Positions 1 through 8,190 of a DNA stretch of 36,259 nucleotides are shown here, piece by piece. This stretch comes from a candidate division KSB1 bacterium (GTDB lineage Bacteria > Zhuqueibacterota > JdFR-76 > DREG01). Position 1 is the stretch's first letter. Every line of letters starts with the position of its first letter. The position numbers were made by a program, and so were the translations under genes. Location: contig JADFJB010000036.1 of the NCBI GenBank assembly GCA_022566355.1, positions 1 to 36,259 on the forward strand. The letters run 5' to 3'. The notes beneath the pieces were generated by a model, which worked only from the letters and a program-made list of their open reading frames with translations, did not search any database and had not been told where the DNA came from.

Positions 1-174
1 CAATACCGTTTGCCAATCGGCTAATGTTCGGATATTATGTTTTGACTTTATATCACCATTGATAACAATGTCATATGGCATAAGGTGTGCAACGCCCTTA
101 CCATGATTTTCTATCCACAATCCCACCTCTTTAGTTGTAGGTTGATTGATAAACAATCTGATTAGAAATGGTCT
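1..174. repeat. Direct repeat copy A (coding, partner at 705-878)
   Basis: This stretch aligns without gaps to 705-878 at an offset of 704 bp, with scattered substitutions. It encodes the start of the C-terminal domain shared by the two minus-strand genes. It is a coding duplication, not an insertion sequence: no terminal inverted repeats or transposase are visible. The left boundary is the window edge, so the true repeat may be longer. Confidence 0.85.
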
Positions 175-408
175 TAACTCGGCTTCAAGGGTTTCCTTTT
201 GATCCTTCCCTATTTTTTCCGTAGATGTCATTTGTTGTTTTATCTTCTCTCGTAGCTCAGCAATTGTCTCTTTTTGCTGTTGAATGGTAAAGTCTCGTGG
301 GCGCACTAAAACTTCATTCGCAACGAACCACGCCAAGGATGCTCCAGCACCAAACATAACCACTACCACGATAACTAAGTGATTTTCTATTTTTTCCTTC
401 AGGTTCAC
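1..408 (-). CDS. Membrane-anchored coiled-coil protein with duplicated C-terminal domain (3' end beyond window)
   Basis: Partial gene; the reading frame is open from a GTG at 408 to the window edge (136 codons). The GTG is chosen because AGGAAAAAG lies just upstream on the coding strand. Residues about 10-36 form one hydrophobic segment (HLVIVVVVMFGAGASLAWF), followed by a charged Gln/Lys/Glu-rich coiled coil (about 40-78) and then a domain starting RPFLIRLFINQPTTKEV. That last domain matches the C-terminal domain of the HNH protein immediately upstream at 49 of 58 residues counted by eye. The layout suggests a single-pass membrane protein that presents a beta-rich domain. No enzyme motif is visible and the function is unknown. 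It lies 83 bp downstream of the HNH gene on the same strand, so the two may be co-transcribed. Confidence 0.75.
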   Translation of the reverse strand, partial: MNLKEKIENHLVIVVVVMFGAGASLAWFVANEVLVRPRDFTIQQQKETIAELREKIKQQMTSTEKIGKDQKETLEAELRPFLIRLFINQPTTKEVGLWIENHGKGVAHLMPYDIVINGDIKSKHNIRTLADWQTVL

Positions 409-491
409 TTACTTTTTCCTCGGTTTTAAGTCATTAAAGTACAAACTGGCTAAAATAGTTTATCAGACTTAATTATTGAATTTTTAGACCG

Positions 492-1352
492 TCAAAACTG
501 AAAGTAAAATTCATTACCCGTTGAAGATTTATATGAAAGAAGAAATTCTATTCTGTCAATAGCTTCAATAAATTTTTGATATCTCTCAATGCTAAATTCA
601 CTCGGTGCAATCCTGAGTACTAAAATTTTGTTTCCAGGCGCAATAACTATTTTCCCTCGAATTGCTGCCATATTTACCCAAGGGTGATTGATCCCGAGCC
701 TTTTCAATACCGTTTTCCAATCGGCTAATGTTTGGATTTTATGTTTTGACTTTATATCACCATTGATAACAATGTCATATGGCGTGAGGTGGGCTATGCC
801 CTTACCACGATTTTCTATCCACACTCCCACCTCTTTGGTTGTTGGTAAATTGATAAACAATCTGCTTAGAAATGGTCTTGATTCCTTTGCAGCTATTTCA
901 AAGATTGGGGTCACAGAGGTGCCCGACGCTATGGCAGATATTGCTTCGGACAAACCATCTGGTGTAGCCGCCGATTCAATCTCATGCAATTTTCCCTTAT
1001 AAAAGTTGGCCAGAGCATATCTGACCTCTGCAAACCCTCCCTTCATCTCTCTCTGTATCTCATCGACCTTTTCAAAGATCGTCTCATCATATCGTTGCAA
1101 TGCATTTCTTTTCAATTCACACGTTTCGTACCAGTAATCCCGCATCTGTATAATGGTTTTCCTAAAATCTGGATTGTTCCCATACGTTCTATGATCACCT
1201 GCACATAGTGGAGCAGCATTGTCTATCGTATTTGGATCACCGTCCTTCTCAGGAATTATGTGATGTACATCGTTAACTAACCCCTGGCACATGCAGCATC
1301 GAAAATCTGCTTTCTTTTTAACTTTCAGTTTTAGACTTTCCCGGAACGGCAT
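492..1352 (-). CDS. HNH endonuclease-like protein with duplicated C-terminal domain
   Basis: 286 aa. The N-terminal 60 residues carry an HNH/McrA-like nuclease signature: C19-x2-C22, the paired H30-H31 in DVHHIIPEKDG, N45, then C50 and H54 (CAGDH). The second zinc pair is therefore C-x3-H instead of the common CxxC. A helical middle section (about 60-155) is followed by a beta-rich domain from R159 (RPFLSRLFINLPTTKEV) to the end, which is also present in the truncated gene downstream. HNH domains cut DNA as metal-dependent nicking or double-strand nucleases. Coupling one to a non-catalytic sensor-like domain is seen in defence effectors, but no partner methylase or known defence gene is visible here. 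The ATG at 1352 has only a weak GGAA upstream. HNH assignment is good; a defence role is inference. Confidence 0.8.
   Translation of the reverse strand: MPFRESLKLKVKKKADFRCCMCQGLVNDVHHIIPEKDGDPNTIDNAAPLCAGDHRTYGNNPDFRKTIIQMRDYWYETCELKRNALQRYDETIFEKVDEIQREMKGGFAEVRYALANFYKGKLHEIESAATPDGLSEAISAIASGTSVTPIFEIAAKESRPFLSRLFINLPTTKEVGVWIENRGKGIAHLTPYDIVINGDIKSKHKIQTLADWKTVLKRLGINHPWVNMAAIRGKIVIAPGNKILVLRIAPSEFSIERYQKFIEAIDRIEFLLSYKSSTGNEFYFQF
705..878. repeat. Direct repeat copy B (coding, inside HNH gene)
   Basis: Second copy of the 174-bp coding duplication described for 1-174. It corresponds to residues 159-216 of the HNH protein. Outside this stretch the N-terminal parts of the two proteins are unrelated. 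Confidence 0.85.
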
Positions 1353-1598
1353 TCGTTTTCCAAGCTATAGGAACTGGGCTAATATATTATTCTATGGTTT
1401 CTTGATAACATTCCCAAAGTTATAAGCTTTTAACTGCCCTCGCAAGAGAAATAACTTCTTGAACAGTGAGCACCACCTTCAAACTTCTTTACGTTGTATA
1501 ATAATTCCAACGATCAATCGTCTGATTACATATTGGCTTTTCCACTGTCGCCAGATCCGAAAAAATCAAAGAGGATTGTTTCTTGAGATCAGGATGCT

Positions 1599-2162
1599 TT
1601 ATTCAATTACATATTTTAAAAAATATTTTGAAGTAATTTTTTGATATGTGAAGAGAATTAACCAGGCTAAGAAAATACCCAAAAGACCTCCGCAAATGAC
1701 ATCGAATGGATAATGGACTCCAACATAAGACCGGGAATAACCCACCGTTCCGGCAAAGATAAAAACAAACAGGTTTGTTTTCGGGTAAAGTCTGGAAAAA
1801 AAGAAAGCTGCGCCAAATATATTGGTTGCATGAGAAGATGTAAACGAGAAAGCCTTGGAACATGAAACCAATAACCGCACACCTTCCAAAGCATTGCAGG
1901 GTCTTATTCGCTCAACTAACGGTTTTATGACAGAACTACTGACATAATCCGTTAATATAATTAACGGAATAATCAGCGCTGCGGCAATCCTGCCCCGTTT
2001 TCCTCCAAAAATAATTAATCCTATCCAAACCAGCAAAATCGGGATTCTAAAATTTTTATCATTTGTAATGAACGGCATAACCACATCGAATACAGAATTA
2101 GCCATTGATTTATTGATCAAAAAAAAGAAATTTGTATCTAAAATCAAAACCCAATCAAACAT
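1599..2162 (-). CDS. PAP2-family membrane phosphatase
   Basis: 187 aa, full length for a small bacterial PAP2 enzyme. The three PAP2 motifs are visible: K80...R87-P88 (KPLVERIRP), the SSH at 109-111 (a variant of PSGH), and R144...H150...D154 (SRSYVGVHYPFD). Several hydrophobic helices lie between and around them. The family dephosphorylates lipid phosphates such as undecaprenyl pyrophosphate, phosphatidic acid or phosphatidylglycerophosphate at the membrane; which one applies here cannot be told. The gene stands alone and is divergent from efp. Its Shine-Dalgarno sequence is poor. Confidence 0.88.
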   Translation of the reverse strand: MFDWVLILDTNFFFLINKSMANSVFDVVMPFITNDKNFRIPILLVWIGLIIFGGKRGRIAAALIIPLIILTDYVSSSVIKPLVERIRPCNALEGVRLLVSCSKAFSFTSSHATNIFGAAFFFSRLYPKTNLFVFIFAGTVGYSRSYVGVHYPFDVICGGLLGIFLAWLILFTYQKITSKYFLKYVIE

Positions 2163-2242
2163 ATTATTTATTCTGGCGATTTTTAGTAGGAAATGATATA
2201 TAAATTAGTAATAATCTTAATAATTTTGAAGCCAACAATCTA

Positions 2243-2271
2243 TTGACTTTTTATGTTATTGCAATTATATT
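2243..2271 (+). promoter_or_regulatory. Sigma-70-type promoter for efp-acc-gcv operon
   Basis: TTGACT at 2243-2248 and TATATT at 2266-2271 are separated by exactly 17 bp, giving a predicted start near 2278 and a leader of about 45 nt before efp. It lies in the AT-rich gap between the divergent PAP2 gene and efp and is the best promoter match seen there. Confidence 0.6.
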
Positions 2272-2322
2272 CTCAAATATTTTTCTGAATTTACTATTTA
2301 TTAATAATAATTAAGGCGGTAA

Positions 2323-2880
2323 ATGGCACAAGCATCGAGTTTTAGGTCGGGTATGGTTCTCGAATTGGAAAAAGAACTCTGGCAAATTACAGAAGCTCAG
2401 CTTGTAATGCCCGGCAAAGGTGGTGCTTTCGTTCGAACAAAATTAAAACATATGAAAACAGGACGAGTCGTTGAGCGGACATTTCGATCTGAAGAGAAAT
2501 TAAAAGATGTTCGAGTTGAAAAAAAGTCGATGCAATATCTTTATAAAGATAGCGATCATTTCTATTTCATGGATAAAAATACATATGACCAGGTTACTGT
2601 GGATGCCGATTTCTTAGGAAATTCTGTAAATTATTTAAAGGAAGGAAATGATTCGGATTTACTTTTTCATGGATCTGAGCCTATTGGTATTGAACTTCCA
2701 TATTTTGTCGAATTGGAAGTCGTTAAAACAGAACCGGGCTTAAAAGGAGATTCTGTGTCTGGTTCAACCAAACCTGCTCATCTGGAAACCGGAGCGACCG
2801 TTCAGGTCCCTTTATTTGTTGAAGAAGGGGACAAACTTAAAATTGACACGCGCACAAACGAATATGTTGAAAGAGTATGA
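2323..2880 (+). CDS. efp: Translation elongation factor P
   Basis: 185 aa, the normal length. EF-P binds between the ribosomal P and E sites and relieves stalling at polyproline stretches. The N-terminal KOW-like domain carries the tip loop MPGKGGAFVRTK, with the modifiable residue as K32. This is the lysine type (beta-lysylated in Escherichia coli and otherwise modified or unmodified elsewhere), not the arginine (rhamnosylated) type. Two OB domains follow, ending ETGATVQVPLFVEEGDKLKIDTRTNEYVERV-like. No epmA, epmB or other modification gene is in the window. The ATG at 2323 follows AAGGCGG. It is first in an operon with accB and accC, an order known from other bacteria. Confidence 0.97.
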   Translation: MAQASSFRSGMVLELEKELWQITEAQLVMPGKGGAFVRTKLKHMKTGRVVERTFRSEEKLKDVRVEKKSMQYLYKDSDHFYFMDKNTYDQVTVDADFLGNSVNYLKEGNDSDLLFHGSEPIGIELPYFVELEVVKTEPGLKGDSVSGSTKPAHLETGATVQVPLFVEEGDKLKIDTRTNEYVERV

Positions 2881-2922
2881 CATTTCAACGTTTCAATATA
2901 AAACCCACTATTGGGAGGAATC

Positions 2923-3420
2923 ATGAATGTTAAAATGATTCGCAATTTAATTAAGCTAGTCGAAGAAAGTAATATTGCGGAATTGGAGGTTTCCCGTTGG
3001 GGAAGGAAAGTTAAAATTATTAAAAATATTAGCGATAATCATAAGTTATCAACCTCAGTTCCGGCAGAAAATATTATCATTACAGAGAAAGTAAATAATA
3101 TTCAGGAAAAATCAATTTCGGAAACCAGTATTTCAGATACACCTGCAGCAAAGCCCTCTATTTCTGATGAACAAACAAAGGACCATGTAATACGGTCTCC
3201 GATGGTTGGTACCTTTCATCGTAAACCGTCTCCGGATAGTGATTTATATGTAGAAATAGGTGACCGGATTACTCCCGGAAAGATTTTATGTATTATCGAA
3301 GCTATGAAATTGATGAATGAAATTGAGGCAGAGGTAAGTGGTACTATCGTTGAAATCCTTGTGGACAATGGAAATCCTGTTGAGTATAATCAACCTCTCT
3401 TTCGAGTAAAAGAAGAATAA
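2923..3420 (+). CDS. accB: Biotin carboxyl carrier protein of acetyl-CoA carboxylase
   Basis: 165 aa from the ATG at 2923, which sits 4 nt behind GGGAGG; an in-frame TTG at 2911 overlaps that ribosome-binding site and is unlikely to be used. The N-terminal [23 protein letters not shown] segment is the usual AccB head (dimerisation and AccC contact). It is followed by a low-complexity Ser/Thr/Pro/Ala linker (about 40-88) and the biotinyl domain. The biotin attachment lysine is K129 in EAMKLMNE; the common form is AMKMMN, so Leu replaces the second Met. The protein carries carboxybiotin between AccC and the AccAD carboxyltransferase, whose genes are not in this window. It lies 42 nt after efp and 32 nt before accC. 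Confidence 0.96.
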   Translation: MNVKMIRNLIKLVEESNIAELEVSRWGRKVKIIKNISDNHKLSTSVPAENIIITEKVNNIQEKSISETSISDTPAAKPSISDEQTKDHVIRSPMVGTFHRKPSPDSDLYVEIGDRITPGKILCIIEAMKLMNEIEAEVSGTIVEILVDNGNPVEYNQPLFRVKEE

Positions 3421-3452
3421 AATTCAAACAAGGGCTGATTTCCGGAGTAATT

Positions 3453-4826
3453 TTGTTTAATAAAATATTGATCGCAAATCGCGGAGAAATAGCTCTTCGA
3501 GTCATTCGGGCCTGTAAAGAACTTGGCATTAAAACAGTTGCAATTTATTCATCTGCAGATACTGACTCGCTTCATGTTCGTTTTGCTGACGAAGCTGTTT
3601 GTATTGGGCCCCCACCCAGTTATGAAAGTTATTTAAATATCCCCCGCATAATCAGTGCGGCGGAAGTTACGAATGCAGACGCTATCCATCCTGGATATGG
3701 CTTTTTAGCAGAGAACGCCCATTTTGCTGACATTACGGAATCTTGTAATATGCAGTTTATTGGTCCTCCTGCAAGTATTATCGATAAGATGGGAAATAAA
3801 GCCTTCGCTAAAACATTAATGAAGGAAGCCGGAGTACCAATTGTACCCGGTAGCAAAGGAGTTCTAAAAAACAGTGATGCAGCCAAAAAATCAGCCAAAA
3901 CTATTGGTTATCCCATCATTCTAAAAGCATCAGCCGGCGGTGGTGGTAAAGGTATGCGTGTCGTCCACAATGAAAACGAATTGGAAACCGCATATCTAGC
4001 AGCTCAAAATGAGTCCAACGCAGCATTTGGAAATTCGGATTTATATCTTGAAAAATTTCTTCAAAAACCGAGACATATTGAAGTTCAAATTCTAGCAGAC
4101 CATTATGGAAATGTGATCACTCTCGGTGAAAGAGAATGTTCTATTCAGCGGAAGCACCAAAAACTAATTGAGGAATCCCCCTCGCCTGCAGTTGATGATG
4201 AATTACGAAAAAAAATTACATCGGCTGCACTAGAAGGAGCAAAAGCTGCGAGTTATAGAAGTGCCGGTACGATCGAATTTTTACTTGAACCTGATAATAA
4301 TTTCTACTTTATGGAAATGAACACCAGGATCCAGGTAGAACACCCTGTTACTGAAAGTGTATTTGGCATTGACCTTATTACGGAACAAATACGAATTGCA
4401 GCAGGTGAAAGGATCAATGAATTTTCACAGACATTTAAAATGCGTGGTCATGCAATTGAATGTCGCGTAAACGCAGAAAACCCGGATAAAAATTTTGCAC
4501 CCTCACCTGGTACAATAACATATTTTCATATACCGGGAGGATTTGGAATTAGGGTTGACACTCACGCTTATGCTCAGTATGTTATTCCTCCCTATTATGA
4601 TTCGTTAATTGCTAAGCTAATCGTCCAAGGAAAAACAAGGGAGGAAGCACTTAAAAGAATGGAAAGAGCGTTAGAAGAATTTGTAATCGAAGGTATTTCG
4701 ACCACAATTCCCTTGCACCTACGAATTATCAGAAATGAAGATTTCAGGAATGGCAATTTCGATATCCATTTTATGGATACGTTTTTGGAGAACGGGAAAC
4801 AATTGGCAAATCAAAAAGAGGAGTAG
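3453..4826 (+). CDS. accC: Acetyl-CoA carboxylase biotin carboxylase subunit
   Basis: 457 aa, usual length about 450. It catalyses ATP-dependent carboxylation of biotin on AccB using bicarbonate. The N-terminal biotin carboxylase domain ([24 protein letters not shown]), the ATP-grasp glycine loop [10 protein letters not shown] at 162-171, the [15 protein letters not shown] catalytic stretch and the C-terminal cap are all present. Translation must begin at a TTG (3453): it precedes the conserved [10 protein letters not shown] and has CCGGAG five bases upstream, and no ATG or GTG lies in frame before the conserved region. The same fold is used by pyruvate and propionyl carboxylases, but adjacency to accB and the 457-aa length favour AccC. 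gcvH follows after only 3 nt. Confidence 0.96.
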   Translation: MFNKILIANRGEIALRVIRACKELGIKTVAIYSSADTDSLHVRFADEAVCIGPPPSYESYLNIPRIISAAEVTNADAIHPGYGFLAENAHFADITESCNMQFIGPPASIIDKMGNKAFAKTLMKEAGVPIVPGSKGVLKNSDAAKKSAKTIGYPIILKASAGGGGKGMRVVHNENELETAYLAAQNESNAAFGNSDLYLEKFLQKPRHIEVQILADHYGNVITLGERECSIQRKHQKLIEESPSPAVDDELRKKITSAALEGAKAASYRSAGTIEFLLEPDNNFYFMEMNTRIQVEHPVTESVFGIDLITEQIRIAAGERINEFSQTFKMRGHAIECRVNAENPDKNFAPSPGTITYFHIPGGFGIRVDTHAYAQYVIPPYYDSLIAKLIVQGKTREEALKRMERALEEFVIEGISTTIPLHLRIIRNEDFRNGNFDIHFMDTFLENGKQLANQKEE

Positions 4827-4829
4827 GAA

Positions 4830-5204
4830 ATGATCCCCCAAGATTTAAAATATACAGAGGAGCATGAATGGGTGCTTTTCGAAGATAATGTTGCTACTAT
4901 TGGAGTGACAGATTATGCACAAAGCGAACTCGGCGACGTAGTATTTGTAGAATTACCTAATGTCGGTGAACTGGTTCAACATATGGAACCTTTCGGAACA
5001 ATCGAAGCAGTTAAAACTGTTGCTGACCTCTTTGCTCCTATTTCTGGCGAAGTTGTGGAAGTAAATACTTTACTTGAAGAAAATTCCCATTTAATCAACG
5101 AAGATCCATATGGAGAGGGTTGGATTATTAGAATCAAAGTATCAGATCCTGGTGAGGAAGAACACCTTTTGGATGCAGATGAATACGCAAAAATCATAGA
5201 GTAA
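4830..5204 (+). CDS. gcvH: Glycine cleavage system H protein
   Basis: 124 aa, normal length. Lipoyl-carrier protein that shuttles the aminomethyl group from the P protein to the T protein of the glycine cleavage system. The YTEEHEWV head, GVTDYAQSELGDVVFVELP and the lipoylation site K62 in EAVKTVADLFAP are intact. It is preceded by GAGGAGTAGGAA and sits 3 nt after accC, so translation is probably coupled. Placement of a lipoyl-carrier gene directly behind the biotin-carrier/carboxylase pair is unusual; gcvPA follows 26 nt later. Confidence 0.96.
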   Translation: MIPQDLKYTEEHEWVLFEDNVATIGVTDYAQSELGDVVFVELPNVGELVQHMEPFGTIEAVKTVADLFAPISGEVVEVNTLLEENSHLINEDPYGEGWIIRIKVSDPGEEEHLLDADEYAKIIE

Positions 5205-5230
5205 AGGTTAAACCTATTACGAGGAACTGA

Positions 5231-6580
5231 ATGCCATTTATACCAAATACAGAACAAAATGAAAAGAAAATATTAAACACAATTGGAATTGACTCATTTG
5301 AACAGCTGCTTACCGGAATTCCCCAAAATGCCAGAATATCAGGCGAATTAAACTTACCGGCGCAACTATCCGAACTGGAAGCGGTTCGGTTATTGCAGAA
5401 CCTTGCTGAAAAAAATAAAAATATCAACCAATATTCTTGTTTTATTGGTGGGGGGGCGTATGACCATTATGTTCCTAGTGCTGTTGATCATATTATATCC
5501 AGGTCAGAATTCTATACAGCATATACTCCCTATCAACCTGAAGTTAGCCAAGGCACTCTCCAAGTTGCATTTGAATATCAAACGTTGATCTGTGAGTTAA
5601 CGGGAATGGAGATCACTAACGCGTCTCTCTACGAAGGTGGCTCTTCTTTGGCTGAGGCTGTTTTATTAACCAATAGTTCTAAAGATTCAAAGCGGATGTT
5701 GGTTTCCGCAGGGATTAATCCGTATTATAAAAAAGTTATGCAAACCTATGCGGATGGCCAGAAAATTGAGCTAATCAATATTCCACTCAATGAAAATGGG
5801 GTCACTGATTTAAGTGCTTTGAAATCTTTACTTTCCGAACCAACTGGGGGTGTCTTCATTCAACATCCGAATTTTTTTGGAAACCTTGAAATTGTAGATG
5901 AATTAGAACATATCATTCATGATGCTAACAGTTTTTTTGTCGCTTCCATTGATCCAATTTCACTTGGAGTTATTTCCGCTCCAGGTGATTATGGGGCTGA
6001 TATCGTTACCGGAGAGGGACAAGTATTAGGAAATCCCCTAAGCTTTGGTGGTCCATACTTAGGTATTTTTTGCGTAAATAAGGTGCTGGTCCGTAAACTA
6101 CCTGGAAGATTAATTGGCGAAACTGTTGATTCCGAAAACCGTCGTGGATTTGTCATGACTCTTAGAACCCGCGAACAAGATATTCGAAGAGAAAAAGCGA
6201 CATCTAATATTTGTACAAATCAAGCTTTAAATGCCTTGGCGGCGACAATTTATCTTTCATTGCTAGGAAAGCAAGGAATTAAGGAAGTTGCTGAACAATG
6301 TCTACAAAAAAGTCATTATTTAGCTGAAAAGATTTCTCAACTGAAAACTTTTAGTCTTTTGAGCAACAGTTTATTTTTTAAAGAGTTTGTCATAAAATGT
6401 CCTGCGGAAGCATGTACTGTAATTCAAAAACTCAAACATGAAGGAATACTTGCAGGCTTGGATTTAGGAAGAATTTATCCAAACCGAAAAGACCAACTTT
6501 TGGTAGCAGTTACCGAAAAAAGATCAACGGATGAACTTGATGCTTTCGTATCTGCACTAAAAAAATATTTCGAAACTTAA
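5231..6580 (+). CDS. gcvPA: Glycine dehydrogenase (decarboxylating) subunit 1
   Basis: 449 aa, matching the split type of P protein in which GcvPA (N-terminal half) and GcvPB (C-terminal half, carrying the PLP lysine) form the enzyme. The MPFIPNTEQNEKKILNTIGIDSFEQLL head, the FIGGGAYDHYVPSAVDHIISRSEFYTAYTPYQPEVSQGTLQ region and RREKATSNICTNQALNAL are typical of the family. The enzyme decarboxylates glycine and loads the remaining group onto lipoyl-GcvH. The ATG at 5231 follows GAGGAACTGA. Neither gcvPB nor gcvT follows: a convergent gene begins 17 bp later. The enzyme needs GcvPB from elsewhere in the genome. Confidence 0.95.
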   Translation: MPFIPNTEQNEKKILNTIGIDSFEQLLTGIPQNARISGELNLPAQLSELEAVRLLQNLAEKNKNINQYSCFIGGGAYDHYVPSAVDHIISRSEFYTAYTPYQPEVSQGTLQVAFEYQTLICELTGMEITNASLYEGGSSLAEAVLLTNSSKDSKRMLVSAGINPYYKKVMQTYADGQKIELINIPLNENGVTDLSALKSLLSEPTGGVFIQHPNFFGNLEIVDELEHIIHDANSFFVASIDPISLGVISAPGDYGADIVTGEGQVLGNPLSFGGPYLGIFCVNKVLVRKLPGRLIGETVDSENRRGFVMTLRTREQDIRREKATSNICTNQALNALAATIYLSLLGKQGIKEVAEQCLQKSHYLAEKISQLKTFSLLSNSLFFKEFVIKCPAEACTVIQKLKHEGILAGLDLGRIYPNRKDQLLVAVTEKRSTDELDAFVSALKKYFET

Positions 6581-6597
6581 ATTCTGACTATAGGCTT

Positions 6598-7500
6598 CTA
6601 ATAGCTAAACTCATTGAGATTAAATACCTTTTTTGCAACCAGCATGTACCCCATGTGAAATCTCGAATCTCTGTTCCTACCATTTATTTCACTTAGTTCT
6701 TCCCCACAATTAATTGATTTTTCAGGTGTAACTTTCAATAATATTTTTTGTAGCTTTCTTAATATTCGTTCAAACATCGTTAAAATTGTGTTTGGCTTTT
6801 GATTTTTGTTCTCTGACTTTCTTAGCAAATTTATTCCATAGAATATAGTCTGGACTATAGAATTAATAAAATAAGGAATTTTTTTTCCTTTTGAATTAAG
6901 CACTTGAACATTAAACCCATTTTGTTCTGCAAGCATCCTTAAACCATCCGCCGTATAATTTGCAAAGACTGGTCTATCAGTGATAGAGAATTCATTTGAG
7001 ACCATCACGACGAAATGACCATGGCGCTTTAAAACTCTATTGGCCTCACGAAAAAGATGGGTTGGCGATGCAACTTTGTTTAGCATATCCAGGGATAGGA
7101 CAGTATCAAATGATTCATATTTAAAAGGAAGCGTTAATCCATCGGCCCAACAGTCTGATTGATCTTGTTCAATCCAATTTGGCAAATCTATGCCAATGTA
7201 TTTACTGACTAAAGAATTAATCAGAAGAACATATGGTTTATTTCCACAACCTATTTCCAAAAGATTGTCATGAATAAATGGCCATACCTTAATCAAGGCT
7301 TTTGCTCCTAATTCCATAGAATAAAGTTTATTGGCTGGTATGGCAGATGGATCAACTGAATATAAATTTAAGCCTGCATCATAGCAAAGGGCTTGTCGTG
7401 CAATTTTTAGATTATTTCGAAAAGTAATCGAAAAGAGTTTCTTCGCCCAATAATTCCTAATACTAAGGTCTGTCGCGGTTTGTTCTATGCTATTATTCAT
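6598..7500 (-). CDS. Class I SAM-dependent methyltransferase
   Basis: 300 aa. The Rossmann methyltransferase core is clear: motif I LLEIGCGNKP at about 80-89, the acidic strand YIGIDLPN (about 106-113), LTLPFKYESFDTVLSLDMLNKVASP and the LREANRVLKRHGHFVVMV-type post-motif. This is the Methyltransf_11 pattern. The substrate is unknown. The gene lies 12 nt downstream of a GT2-like gene on the same strand, which suggests a glycan or glycolipid context, but that is inference. The C-terminal 80 residues are basic and unlike the core family. No transmembrane segments are evident. It converges on gcvPA with 17 bp between stops and no visible terminator. Confidence 0.85.
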   Translation of the reverse strand: MNNSIEQTATDLSIRNYWAKKLFSITFRNNLKIARQALCYDAGLNLYSVDPSAIPANKLYSMELGAKALIKVWPFIHDNLLEIGCGNKPYVLLINSLVSKYIGIDLPNWIEQDQSDCWADGLTLPFKYESFDTVLSLDMLNKVASPTHLFREANRVLKRHGHFVVMVSNEFSITDRPVFANYTADGLRMLAEQNGFNVQVLNSKGKKIPYFINSIVQTIFYGINLLRKSENKNQKPNTILTMFERILRKLQKILLKVTPEKSINCGEELSEINGRNRDSRFHMGYMLVAKKVFNLNEFSY

Positions 7501-7512
7501 CAGATAGATTCT

Positions 7513-8190
7513 TTAAATGTGGCTTCTAACAAATATGTATTTAGATAACATACTTAAAAATCCATTTGAAACTTTTGGATTATTTGTTTGACTAGACAAA
7601 GCTGTATCGACATTTTCTTGTGCCATTTTGGTTGCAACCTGTATGAGCTTTTCGGAATTGGTTTTATTGTTAAGATTTGGACTAGTCATTTTGCTATTAT
7701 CAAATAAATGCACTAACCAATTTTTATCAAACAGTCCATTTCGGAGAAGGACTAATTTGTCCAAATTTATAAAATCCACTGGATTACCTAAATTTCCATT
7801 TCCATTATGTGCTCCTTCGTTTTGTGTGACAAATCCTGTTACACCAATAACATTTTGTTTAACAAAGTTTGTAATCGCTTCTTTTAACCATTTGGTTTTC
7901 AAGTTTAGGCAAGCATCCATAAATTGAATATATTTTCCTTTTGCTAATGATAATCCCTCAAACCTGGCTTCTTCCTTATTCCATTTTATTCCGCAATCAA
8001 ACTGGATAATACTAAACCTGGATTCAAATTGAGGCACTTTTGGTACTGGTCTTAAAGGAGACATAATTAACAGGAATTCTAATTTATCTTTCGGATATTT
8101 CAATTGAGTCAATGATCTTAGACTTTGCTCAATTTGAGGAAGTGGACAATCAGCTGTTATGATTATGCTTATTAACGGGTAGTTTATCAT
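7513..8190 (-). CDS. Short, degenerate family 2 glycosyltransferase-like protein
   Basis: 225 aa, short for GT2. The GT-A start ISIIITADCPLPQIEQSLRSLTQLKYPKDKLEFLLIMS and the EARFEGLSLAKGKYIQFMDACLNLKTKWLKEAI section follow the GT2 pattern of SIIIPxxN...SLxxxxYPKDxxE and ARNxGxxxAKGEYIxFLDAD. Two expected acidic sites are changed, however. The first nucleotide-binding Asp after strand 2 is missing (LLIMSPLRP), and the DxD metal motif reads MDACLN, lacking the second Asp. No acceptor-binding ED or QxxRW motif is seen and the C-terminal 60 residues are low complexity. It may be an inactive or non-catalytic GT2 relative, or a truncated one. It is co-oriented with the methyltransferase. Confidence 0.65.
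   Translation of the reverse strand: MINYPLISIIITADCPLPQIEQSLRSLTQLKYPKDKLEFLLIMSPLRPVPKVPQFESRFSIIQFDCGIKWNKEEARFEGLSLAKGKYIQFMDACLNLKTKWLKEAITNFVKQNVIGVTGFVTQNEGAHNGNGNLGNPVDFINLDKLVLLRNGLFDKNWLVHLFDNSKMTSPNLNNKTNSEKLIQVATKMAQENVDTALSSQTNNPKVSNGFLSMLSKYIFVRSHI

Noticed and set aside
688-1208. Plus-strand open frames opposite the HNH gene
   Set aside because: Antisense shadows; the minus-strand frame carries the HNH motif and the duplicated domain.
1405-1475. Minus-strand fragment reading LTVQEVISLARAVKSL, faintly like a ureohydrolase C-terminus
   Set aside because: Too short, needs a frameshift, and no other part of such an enzyme is recognisable nearby.
2911-2922. TTG at 2911 as accB start
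   Set aside because: It overlaps the GGGAGG ribosome-binding site of the ATG at 2923, where the family N-terminus begins.
5205-5230. Glycine riboswitch before the gcv genes
   Set aside because: Only 26 nt separate gcvH and gcvPA and 3 nt separate accC and gcvH; there is no room for one.
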